16,839 bases of DNA from Coriobacteriia bacterium (GTDB taxonomy: Bacteria; Actinomycetota; Coriobacteriia; WRKU01), in NCBI GenBank assembly GCA_009784095.1, contig WRDL01000017.1:1-16839 (forward strand), given 5' to 3'. Below the pieces are notes generated by a model. The model was given only the letters and a program-made list of their open reading frames with translations. It did no database searches and had not been told where the DNA came from. This document shows, in pieces, positions 7,780 through 13,703 of the stretch. Numbering within the stretch: the first letter of the stretch is position 1; every line of letters starts with the position of its first letter. The position numbers were made by a program, and so were the translations under genes.

Positions 7780-8925
7780 TTAGAGTGGATCGACTGTACG
7801 GGGTGCCCAGGAGTAACGACGCGCGCCGGCATAGTCATCACGCTCGCTCAGCGTCGAGACCTTGACGACATCACCGGTGTTGGGAGCATGGATGAAGTAG
7901 CCATTCCCCAGATAGATACCAACATGGCGGATCGGATTGCCGAAAAAGACGGCGTCACCGGGCAGAAGCGAGGCTCTCAAAGATACCGGCGCACCGGCGG
8001 TCACTTGCGCACTCGCGCTTCGCTCGAGAATGACACCATGTTGAGCGAAGACGAACTGGACGAAGCCGGGACCATCGAAACCGCTCTTGTCGGCGCCCCC
8101 CCACACGTAGGGGACTCCGCGATAGGCAAGCGCGGTCTCAGCCGGTGAATCGGGTGCGATCGGTGCTGAGTCACCCTCGGCAGACAAGACATTGACGTTA
8201 TAGCGCGCCTCGCGCATATCCTCGATGGCGTAATACGCCGCAACGAGATCGGCGAGCTCAGTGTTCTCCTCGACCAACGCATCGGTTCGCTGCTTATTGC
8301 GCGTCTCTATCTCGATCTTGCGCGCTTTGAGCTCGAAAGTCAGACTCGCCGCCTCATCGCGATCTATGAGCAGCTGAGTGAGCGATGCTTGCAGCGCCGC
8401 CTTCTCTTGACCGATACGTTCGCGCTGTGAACTGTCATTGATGTTCAAGATCTTGAGGTAACCGAAGCGTTGGATGAGGTTCTGGACCGATGTCGCGTCG
8501 AGAAGTATCTCGATCAAGGCGAGGTCCCCGCCCTTGTAATGCATGACGGCTCGGTCGGCGAGTTGGCGAGCTTGGATAGAATACGCCTTATTGAGCGCTT
8601 CGAGATCGAGTTCCTTTTGCGCGATGTCGGAGTTGATCGCATCAAGCCTGCTTTGAGCGTCATTGTAGAGCTCGACCGCGATCTGAGTTTCCAGATCAAT
8701 CTCGGCGACCTCGAGAAGATAAGCCTCAAGAGCAGCACGCTGATCATCAGAAGCCATATCGAGCATCGTCTGTGCGTCATAGCTGATATAGTCACCGTCG
8801 TTGAGTGACTCGGTAAAGGGTGCAGCGATGGCGAGTGTCGAAGGAAACGCCGCAATGAATAGAGCCACGATCACACATGAAAGGGCGCGCGCAAAGCTGA
8901 TATCATGTCGAGCTGTTGCGTTCAT
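7780..8925 (-). CDS. Secreted coiled-coil NlpC/P60-like protein lacking the catalytic cysteine
   Basis: A 381-residue exported protein of the PcsB/CwlO type. It has a signal peptide (hydrophobic core about residues 13-34, likely cleavage after LAIAA), a long helical coiled-coil region at about 60-245, a short linker, and a C-terminal NlpC/P60 domain at about 260-375. Family members cut peptidoglycan stem peptides through a Cys-His-polar triad. Here the usual FDCSGF motif reads FDGPGF at residues 283-288, so Gly285 stands where the catalytic Cys should be. The rest is well kept: VPYVWGGADKSG, LPGDAVFF, HVGIYLG with His334, and FIHAPNTG with His346. The frame is intact, which argues against simple decay. 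It may be a non-hydrolytic peptidoglycan binder or a regulator of another hydrolase. No Shine-Dalgarno precedes the ATG, but a promoter sits immediately upstream. Confidence 0.9.
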   Translation of the reverse strand: MNATARHDISFARALSCVIVALFIAAFPSTLAIAAPFTESLNDGDYISYDAQTMLDMASDDQRAALEAYLLEVAEIDLETQIAVELYNDAQSRLDAINSDIAQKELDLEALNKAYSIQARQLADRAVMHYKGGDLALIEILLDATSVQNLIQRFGYLKILNINDSSQRERIGQEKAALQASLTQLLIDRDEAASLTFELKARKIEIETRNKQRTDALVEENTELADLVAAYYAIEDMREARYNVNVLSAEGDSAPIAPDSPAETALAYRGVPYVWGGADKSGFDGPGFVQFVFAQHGVILERSASAQVTAGAPVSLRASLLPGDAVFFGNPIRHVGIYLGNGYFIHAPNTGDVVKVSTLSERDDYAGARRYSWAPRTVDPL

Positions 8926-8932
8926 GTGTTCA

Positions 8933-8962
8933 AGTATACGGGGGTCACAGCACCAACTTCAA
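8933..8962 (-). promoter_or_regulatory. Candidate promoter giving a leaderless NlpC/P60 mRNA
   Basis: On the minus strand, TTGAAG (8962-8957), an 18 nt spacer and TATACT (8938-8933) form a good sigma-A-type promoter. The ATG follows the -10 after only 7 nt, and there is no Shine-Dalgarno. The predicted transcription start therefore falls at or next to the start codon, implying leaderless translation, which is common in actinomycetes. Confidence 0.55.
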
Positions 8963-9010
8963 GGGTTCCACACAAAGACTGGAAGAAAAGCAGACGAGCT
9001 ACCCGTTCAC

Positions 9011-9039
9011 TTGCGTCTAGCGCGAGTCGATGGTAGAGT
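9011..9039 (+). promoter_or_regulatory. Candidate promoter of the initiator tRNA gene
   Basis: TTGCGT (9011-9016), a 17 nt spacer and TAGAGT (9034-9039) have correct spacing. A start near 9046 would lie about 10 nt before the tRNA. Each hexamer matches the consensus at four of six positions. Confidence 0.35.
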
Positions 9040-9056
9040 GGTAACTCGCTTGAAAG

Positions 9057-9133
<77 letters not shown>

Positions 9134-9146
9134 TAAGTCAAAAACG

Positions 9147-9171
9147 AAGGCCCTTCAGGGCTTTCTTTTTT
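9147..9171 (+). terminator. Rho-independent terminator of tRNA-fMet
   Basis: AAGGCCC-TTCA-GGGCTTT forms a 7 bp stem (one G-T pair) followed by CTTTTTT. It starts 13 nt after the tRNA end. Confidence 0.85.
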
Positions 9172-9203
9172 GGCTTACTGGAGCGGGGTTGGGCGATTCT
9201 GTC

Positions 9204-9222
9204 AATCCCCTCCCCGCGACCA
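9204..9222 (+). repeat. att-like copy 2 of the tRNA-fMet 3' end
   Basis: AATCCCCTCCCCGCGACCA repeats the last 19 bases of the tRNA (9115-9133) exactly, including CCA. A GGGGTTG/CAATCCCC imperfect inverted repeat (about 9185-9210) precedes it, and a terminator follows. It looks like the crossover product of an integration at the tRNA gene. Confidence 0.85.
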
Positions 9223-9233
9223 AAAATTAAATG

Positions 9234-9264
9234 ACCCGCTTTTAGCGGGTTTATTTGATTTTTT
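9234..9264 (+). terminator. Terminator following att-like copy 2
   Basis: ACCCGCT-TTT-AGCGGGT forms a perfect 7 bp stem, followed by TTATTTGATTTTTT. It lies 11 nt after copy 2, at the same relative place as the terminator after the intact tRNA, which suggests it is a displaced or imported tRNA terminator. Confidence 0.8.
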
Positions 9265-9270
9265 GTTCAT

Positions 9271-9386
9271 GAGAAGGGATTTGAACCCGTAGGGCGAACA
9301 GCGACTTTTGGGAGCTGTTCGTAAGGAGCGTAGCGACGTAGGCAGATTCGCGAAGCGAATATGCGCCAATCCCCACCCCGCGACCA
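9271..9386. repeat. Structured tRNA-related element A
   Basis: About 116 bp. It begins GAGAAGGGATTTGAACCCG, which is the reverse complement of a tRNA T-arm plus an acceptor strand unlike that of fMet. Hairpin 1 follows: CGAACAGC (9295-9302), an 11 nt loop, then GCTGTTCG (9314-9321). Next come GTAAGGAGCG and hairpin 2: ATTCGC-GAA-GCGAAT (9346-9360). It ends in copy 3 of the tRNA-fMet 3' end. The outer ends GGGATTTG and CCAATCCC are nearly inverted repeats, so the whole can fold as a multi-arm structure. Element B at 12892-13006 has the same order. Confidence 0.75.
9366..9386 (+). repeat. att-like copy 3 of the tRNA-fMet 3' end
   Basis: AATCCCCACCCCGCGACCA (9368-9386) matches the tRNA end at 18 of 19 bases (T to A). 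Its last 14 bases, CCACCCCGCGACCA, are identical to copy 4 at 12830-12843. The two therefore bracket the GNAT and RyR-ATPase genes as direct repeats. Confidence 0.85.
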
Positions 9387-9487
9387 ATCGTCGGGTACTA
9401 GCAGTCAGAAGAGCTTTCCAAGCCTGTCCTGCTCTCTGCGTCATTGTTCTTTAAGAGTTGATCTAGACTGAATTTGGGGAAGAAATC

Positions 9488-9510
9488 GGGGAGAACTATC
9501 ATCCCCTTTT
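9488..9510. terminator. Weak hairpin downstream of the GNAT gene
   Basis: GGGGA-gaactatca-TCCCC followed on the plus strand by TTTT. It lies 13 nt beyond the stop of the minus-strand acetyltransferase gene. The stem is only 5 bp and the T-run is on the wrong side for that gene, so it may terminate plus-strand read-through instead. The rest of 9387-9518 shows nothing else I can name. Confidence 0.3.
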
Positions 9511-9518
9511 CCTTTCGT

Positions 9519-9995
9519 CTATCCACACAGCTTCTTGGTCATATAGCGATATGGAATATGAGTCACGGGACTAATGTATTCATCACCATAAAACACATAT
9601 CCATTACGCGTATAGAAGCCATATGCTTGATAACGCGATGAGACACCGACCCTCATAATACCTAGCCCCAAAGCCCGTTCCTCCGCTTTTTGCATCAACG
9701 CACTCCCAATCCCATGGCGCTGAACGGTCGGATCGACCACAACCTGACACAGTCTGAGTTCATCATTACAACCCACTGGAGTCGGATGTCCGGGTGACTC
9801 GATATCGGATGGCATGATGCGCGTAACACCAAGAATACGTCCCTGCTCGTCACGCGCGACAAAGAACTCTCCTCCGTCACCGGCACGTAGCCAATCAGAT
9901 TCATTGGGCACACCCCACGGTTCAAAAAGTTGGTCGTATATAAGACCACGCATATCTTGTGTGACATCTGTTATTGCGACATTGTCGATTCTCAT
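9519..9995 (-). CDS. GNAT-family N-acetyltransferase
   Basis: A 158-residue soluble GNAT protein, expected to move an acetyl group from acetyl-CoA to an amine; the acceptor is unknown. The acetyl-CoA-binding motif A is VDPTVQRHGIGSALMQKAEE at about residues 87-106 (Q/RxxGxG/A pattern as QRHGIG). The C-terminal YGFYTRNGYVFYGDEY matches motif B of small GNATs such as ElaA-like proteins. I chose the ATG at 9995 (MRIDNVAITD) over an in-frame start 16 codons upstream because AAAGGAG lies 7 nt before it and the length is then normal. It sits between att-like copy 3 and a weaker copy at 10029-10042, so it may be cargo of an integrated element. An antitoxin-like partner is not visible, so a toxin role is not supported. 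Confidence 0.9.
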   Translation of the reverse strand: MRIDNVAITDVTQDMRGLIYDQLFEPWGVPNESDWLRAGDGGEFFVARDEQGRILGVTRIMPSDIESPGHPTPVGCNDELRLCQVVVDPTVQRHGIGSALMQKAEERALGLGIMRVGVSSRYQAYGFYTRNGYVFYGDEYISPVTHIPYRYMTKKLCG

Positions 9996-10028
9996 CGCGA
10001 GCTCCTTTCGTGCCACCTCATTGAGATA

Positions 10029-10042
10029 CCTCACCGCGACCA
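10029..10042 (+). repeat. Possible degenerate att-like copy between the GNAT and RyR genes
   Basis: CCTCACCGCGACCA matches the tRNA-derived CCTCCCCGCGACCA at 13 of 14 bases, in the same orientation as the other copies. It lies between two minus-strand genes, just upstream of GNAT. An adjacent 6 bp inverted repeat, CACTGC/GCAGTG (about 10041-10060), could end the upstream transcript. It may be chance, but its position suggests separate insertion modules. Confidence 0.45.
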
Positions 10043-10096
10043 CTGCGGGGTATTTGCAGTGTCATGTCGGCCAATTCTTATCGATTCCCCATTTTT

Positions 10097-12532
10097 CTAT
10101 AACATCCTGTAGACCCTCAAACCAACACTGTTTATGAGCGGTATGATGTTTCCCATCACATCAATTGCTCTTTTCTTTTCGACATCCGGCAGATCGTCAA
10201 ACGATACCATCAAAGGATGTCTTTTGTTATCATCATCTTGAACCTCACTATATGTCCACCCATCGTTTTTTCTAGAATCTATCCAATCGTTGTGTTCGAG
10301 TTTTGCCATTCTTTTTATCTCTTCTCTTGTAAAAGCATCGACCGTTCGATACGGTGCATCACCGAGGTCATAGGCACAGTCGACAGATTTCAACTTTCTT
10401 GATATAGCTCTCGCTTGTTCGCGATACTGATCCTTGAGATCTTCGGATAGCTTATCCCATGACTTCTTGCCTTCTTTATCAACATGCTCGTTTCGCTCTT
10501 CGCTTTTCAACAGATGATCGTTATGGATGGCCTCAGCAAGATCTTCGAGATATCCATTCAAAATGGTGTCAGTCAGCACTAATCGGATAAAGGCATCAGC
10601 ATCAACATGCAGATTCATTTGTGTGTAAAATGGCAGAGATACTGGCTCGAAAGACGTCCCCTCTATGCGGCTCATATCAAGGATCGCCTCCATTGAGCGG
10701 GCACCATGTTCATATTTTGTAATCAAGAGCATTGCCCGTAAAATGTCGTCGCTGACTTGAGCCTTGCCCTTCTTGCTGATCAGTCCTTTTTGTTCTAAGT
10801 AACTCCGTAGCAGTATAGCTCTTCTCAAAATGAATCCCTGCTCATCCGAGTTGCTTGTTTGATTCGGACCCAAAATATTGATCGTGCCTCTAAGCCGGCT
10901 GACAAAGTCAGGTGCCTTAACCCTTTTGAAATAGCTCTCCTTTTCGGCGTCCTTTTTTCGTTTTCGGATAGTAGTCTGCTCGTCATGACCATTCTGCCTG
11001 ATAATCTCATAACGTTGATTAATGGGTGAAATGAAATCTTCAAAGCTGAAAGCTGTGCCTCCGGCAAACACGAAAATAGCTTTTCCGATAGGATGGACAC
11101 CGCTCTCATCTTTGAATTCTCCATCCTGCATGGGCGCAAGAAACGATTGGAGCCATTTCAAACCGTCGGAATCGAATTCATCAAAAAATACGAGTGGGAG
11201 TTTGCCCATCAATACAATATCTCGAACTTGATGGAATGCTGCGCTTAGATCTGCGGCGTCTGTTATCTGGGATACATTAATCTCGATCGATACGATCAGA
11301 TCCTTATTGAGAGTCTTTGCGATCTGTTTTACTCCAAAAGACTTTCCGCTTCCCGGTGCGCCGAAAACTGCAATTGATAAGGGGCTTTTTGGATTCTTTT
11401 TATCAACATACTCGGTAATGAGATTCTTTATGTTTTGGAAAGCCTCGATCTCTCTGCGATCGACCGTCGTTAATGATCCGCATGAGAATCTTGGGAGACC
11501 CTTGAGCACCTTATTGCCGTTTTTCACATAATTGATTGCCAGATCATACAGTTTTACCCGATCCTCCCCCTGAATGACACACCAGTAATCCGGATCGGCT
11601 ACCATTCTATCGGTAGGATTTGGAATCTTGTTTGAAAATATCGAAAGTGGTGAACTCCAATTTGTCCAGTCGGTAAAGTCCGCATTGCTAATGCTTTTTA
11701 TCGAATAACCGGTTTCGCGTAGATTTCCGATCGGATTAAAGTCGCTCGATAAGAACTCTGCAGACAGCATATCATTTGTCTTTAACCAAGTTCGAATGGT
11801 AAATGCGGTCTTCAATGCCCATAGATCTGGGATTTTCGAAGGGTATTCAATACTCAGTGAGCCCTCAGGTTTGCCGCTGAAAAACATAAGATGCGCAGAA
11901 AAATCAGTTTGATCCCCCCGCATGATCACCCCTGCCTCATCGCCAAATACCACGAAGATGTTCGTACTACCCAAGAGATAAGAGAACTTTGGATTGTTTT
12001 TTAGCTGCCACAGCAAATCAGTCGCGGTCCGTTCCCATGAAACTTGTTTGCTGATAAGTGCCCCATTTGAGCGCAGTACATCAGCATCGATCATAAGAAA
12101 CGTCTGGTGTTTTATTTTGCTAAAGATTTCATTATCAGGTAGACACTTTTCTGATGACCACAGAATTCTTTTTCCCAAAGGGATCTTATCGGAAATGCCA
12201 TATCCCTCATCGAACACTACAACGTTCTCGCCATTACCGATCATCGTCTCAGCGACCACTCCGCTAAATCCTAATGATTCACCGAACAGATAGCAATCTC
12301 CACTGGTCGTGATCTGAATATTCTCGGTCGCTGGTATGTTTGCAGTAGTCTGATCTATTCCAAACAGTAGCGCGAGTAAATATGCCCCAGCAGGCATGGA
12401 CAGTACTTTATAACTACCAAGATCGTTGAGAAGGAGCTTACGATCATACGCATGTCCGTATATAGTCAGGCTTTCCGACAACAGCACGTGGCCTCCCTGA
12501 TTGGTGCTGGCATGAATGCATTCCATCCTCAT
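10097..12532 (-). CDS. AAA+ ATPase with C-terminal RyR domain, candidate conflict-system protein
   Basis: 811 codons from the first ATG. The AAA+ module at about residues 380-620 has Walker A GAPGSGKS (391-398), Walker B LPLVFFDEFDS (445-455), a sensor-1 strand AIFVFAGGT (485-493), an arginine-finger-like DFVSRLRG (542-549) and sensor-2-like GARSMEAIL (610-618). Residues about 735-800, with LEHNDWIDSRKNDGWTY and KRHPLMVSFDDLPDVEKKRA, match the RyR domain, known in bacteria from proposed counter-invader systems as a likely nucleotide-ligand sensor. The first 340 residues are unassigned; 143-205 (FLMIDADVLRSNGALI, then NIFVVFGDEAGVIM) loosely recalls ribokinase-like folds. The start is unsure: a GTG at 12487 (residue 16) has GGGAGG 4-5 nt upstream, while the ATG at 12532 has none. 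Base composition looks more AT-rich than the flanking genes, consistent with transfer. It lies between tRNA-derived direct repeats with GNAT. Confidence 0.88.
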   Translation of the reverse strand: MRMECIHASTNQGGHVLLSESLTIYGHAYDRKLLLNDLGSYKVLSMPAGAYLLALLFGIDQTTANIPATENIQITTSGDCYLFGESLGFSGVVAETMIGNGENVVVFDEGYGISDKIPLGKRILWSSEKCLPDNEIFSKIKHQTFLMIDADVLRSNGALISKQVSWERTATDLLWQLKNNPKFSYLLGSTNIFVVFGDEAGVIMRGDQTDFSAHLMFFSGKPEGSLSIEYPSKIPDLWALKTAFTIRTWLKTNDMLSAEFLSSDFNPIGNLRETGYSIKSISNADFTDWTNWSSPLSIFSNKIPNPTDRMVADPDYWCVIQGEDRVKLYDLAINYVKNGNKVLKGLPRFSCGSLTTVDRREIEAFQNIKNLITEYVDKKNPKSPLSIAVFGAPGSGKSFGVKQIAKTLNKDLIVSIEINVSQITDAADLSAAFHQVRDIVLMGKLPLVFFDEFDSDGLKWLQSFLAPMQDGEFKDESGVHPIGKAIFVFAGGTAFSFEDFISPINQRYEIIRQNGHDEQTTIRKRKKDAEKESYFKRVKAPDFVSRLRGTINILGPNQTSNSDEQGFILRRAILLRSYLEQKGLISKKGKAQVSDDILRAMLLITKYEHGARSMEAILDMSRIEGTSFEPVSLPFYTQMNLHVDADAFIRLVLTDTILNGYLEDLAEAIHNDHLLKSEERNEHVDKEGKKSWDKLSEDLKDQYREQARAISRKLKSVDCAYDLGDAPYRTVDAFTREEIKRMAKLEHNDWIDSRKNDGWTYSEVQDDDNKRHPLMVSFDDLPDVEKKRAIDVMGNIIPLINSVGLRVYRML

Positions 12533-12829
12533 GCGCGACCACTTCTCTATAACTTACGCTCGAGCTTTCACGGTAAGAAAAAGCAGTCTTGATTTTATAG
12601 TTTCTGCCTATCAAGAAATCTATGCATCATGAGTATTAACAAAGTATGCGCAAAAGTTTACACAAAGATACACTGAACCATCAGTTGCATCCAAAATGGA
12701 AATAGTTCCTTGTTTCATGTTGCAATGGGAAATTATTTGCTGAACGAGCGTATGTACCATGAATGCAAATGCCATGCGTGACCTGCACGTTTGTAGTTTT
12801 TCATCATCAAATATCGCTAGGTGCTGTAA
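12533..12829. other. AT-rich gap upstream of the RyR-ATPase gene
   Basis: These 297 bp hold no gene I can support. They should contain the promoter of the RyR-ATPase gene; TATAAA near 12595-12600 (minus strand) is a possible -10, but no matching -35 at normal spacing is seen. CGCGACCA at 12534-12541 is an 8 bp match to the tRNA end, too short to claim. A minus-strand open frame of 74 codons has its start codon inside att-like copy 4 and no recognisable content. Confidence 0.5.
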
Positions 12830-12843
12830 CCACCCCGCGACCA
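12830..12843 (+). repeat. att-like copy 4 of the tRNA-fMet 3' end
   Basis: CCACCCCGCGACCA is identical to the end of copy 3 (9373-9386) and 13 of 14 identical to the tRNA. It is followed by ATAGGAATCTATC, and copy 5 is followed by TCAGGAATCTATC. The direct repeat therefore extends past the tRNA-derived part: 12830-12855 and 12994-13019 match at 22 of 26 positions. Confidence 0.8.
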
Positions 12844-12855
12844 TAGGAATCTATC

Positions 12856-12885
12856 GATCCGCTCTTGCGGGTCTTTTGATTTCTT
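12856..12885 (+). terminator. Terminator following att-like copy 4
   Basis: GATCCGC-TCTT-GCGGGTC forms a 7 bp stem (one T-G pair), followed by TTTTGATTTCTT. It has the same position relative to the tRNA-end copy, and a similar sequence, as the terminator at 9234-9264, supporting duplication of a tRNA-end plus terminator module. Confidence 0.75.
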
Positions 12886-12891
12886 ATGCTG

Positions 12892-13006
12892 CGACGTGGG
12901 ATCTGAACCCGACGGGCAAAATGCGACCCTAGGAGCATTTTGTAAGGAGCGAAGCGACGTAAGCAGATTTGCGAAGCAAATCTGTGCCAATCCCCTCCCC
13001 GCAACC
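12892..13006. repeat. Structured tRNA-related element B
   Basis: Homologue of element A. It begins CGACGTGGGATCTGAACCCG, again an inverted T-arm with a different acceptor strand. Hairpin 1 is CAAAATGC (12917-12924), a 10 nt loop, then GCATTTTG (12935-12942). Then come GTAAGGAGCG and hairpin 2, AGATTTGC-GAA-GCAAATCT (12965-12983). It ends in att-like copy 5. Compared with element A, three pairs of hairpin 1 and one pair of hairpin 2 change on both sides, so pairing is preserved while sequence is not. Confidence 0.75.
12987..13006 (+). repeat. att-like copy 5 of the tRNA-fMet 3' end
   Basis: CCAATCCCCTCCCCGCAACC matches the tRNA end apart from one G to A change, and lacks the final A. No terminator follows. 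The stop codon of the next minus-strand gene (13015-13017) lies within the shared AGGAATCTATC just beyond it. Confidence 0.8.
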
Positions 13007-13014
13007 TCAGGAAT

Positions 13015-13527
13015 CTATCCCTCAAGCAACTCTTTTCTCATACTTTCCGAGATCTTGCTGATCCGCTTCTTGTCCTGTGAGAGTTGGATGATGATCTGAT
13101 CGATCGCGATCAGTAACAGTATGCTGTATCGATTTGCAAATATGAACTCGGTCAGATTGTGATTGAAAAGGTCGGGATAAAACTCGATTACCTGTGAGAC
13201 GACCATTATCAGGATGTAGAACAAATATAGAGCGGTCTTGAACGACACGAAGGCATCGAAGAATAATACCTTCAAAATACGGAAGTCTCTTTCAACATCA
13301 TCTGATGTCTTCAGTCTCTCAATCGTCTTTTTCGACTCGAGCATTTTAAGATTCGAATCATCCCAGTACAGACCAAGAACGATTAGAAATAGATTTCCCA
13401 TATATCCCAACAAAAGCGAATACCGCGATATCCAGGTAAAAGCCAGATAGACAACCGTCCCATATAACAGGTTCGAATAGCATACATAGAGCAGATACCT
13501 TAGCCCCTTTTTGATCTTTTCAGACAT
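13015..13527 (-). CDS. Four-helix membrane protein of unknown function
   Basis: A 170-residue protein I do not recognise. Hydrophobic segments lie at about residues 11-33, 36-55, 89-114 and 134-149. A charged cytoplasmic-type loop (DDSNLKMLESKKTIERLKTSDD, about 56-77) lies between the second and third, and a Lys/Ser/Glu-rich tail ends the protein. There is no signal peptide or catalytic motif. The start is well supported by GGGGAGAG about 6 nt before the ATG. Its 3' end abuts att-like copy 5, and its codon use looks AT-rich like that of the RyR-ATPase gene. It may therefore belong to the integrated region, or be the resident gene that the insertions abut. A membrane-effector role is possible but not shown by any motif. 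Confidence 0.8.
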   Translation of the reverse strand: MSEKIKKGLRYLLYVCYSNLLYGTVVYLAFTWISRYSLLLGYMGNLFLIVLGLYWDDSNLKMLESKKTIERLKTSDDVERDFRILKVLFFDAFVSFKTALYLFYILIMVVSQVIEFYPDLFNHNLTEFIFANRYSILLLIAIDQIIIQLSQDKKRISKISESMRKELLEG

Positions 13528-13636
13528 TTATCTCTCCCCATTCGTTCAGTCTTTCTCTGAGCCAGCACCGAGGGCTTGGTGAACTGAAAGCCAAAGCGTT
13601 CGGTGTTGATGATCTCCTGTTCCAATTATAAAGTAC

Positions 13637-13671
13637 ACGCCCGGCATCCTCTTTCGATCAATGCCGGGCGT
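13637..13671 (-). terminator. Hairpin terminator of the pilin operon
   Basis: ACGCCCGGCAT and ATGCCGGGCGT form a perfect 11 bp stem with a 13 nt loop, 33 bp downstream of the last pilin gene. On the minus strand it is followed by GTACTTTATAATT, a poor U-run. TATAAT there (13630-13625) might instead be the -10 of the downstream membrane-protein gene, though no -35 is evident. Nothing else is seen in 13528-13703. Confidence 0.65.
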
Positions 13672-13703
13672 CATGAGTGCAATGCTTGGATGAGACTGCC
13701 TCT

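Noticed and set aside
9004..9056. A second tRNA-like D-arm (GCGAGT and ACTCGC around GGTAGAGTGGTA) just before tRNA-fMet
   Set aside because: No anticodon arm, T-arm or acceptor pairing follows before the real tRNA begins; treated as promoter/leader.
9202..9444. Minus-strand 80-codon frame through element A
   Set aside because: It reads through terminators and structured repeats and has no recognisable content.
9519..9995. GNAT as a toxin of a toxin-antitoxin pair
   Set aside because: No small DNA-binding antitoxin (ribbon-helix-helix type) gene lies next to it, and its length and motifs fit general small acetyltransferases.
12620..12844. Minus-strand 74-codon frame beginning in att-like copy 4
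   Set aside because: The start codon is part of the tRNA-derived repeat, there is no ribosome-binding site, and the product is not recognisable.
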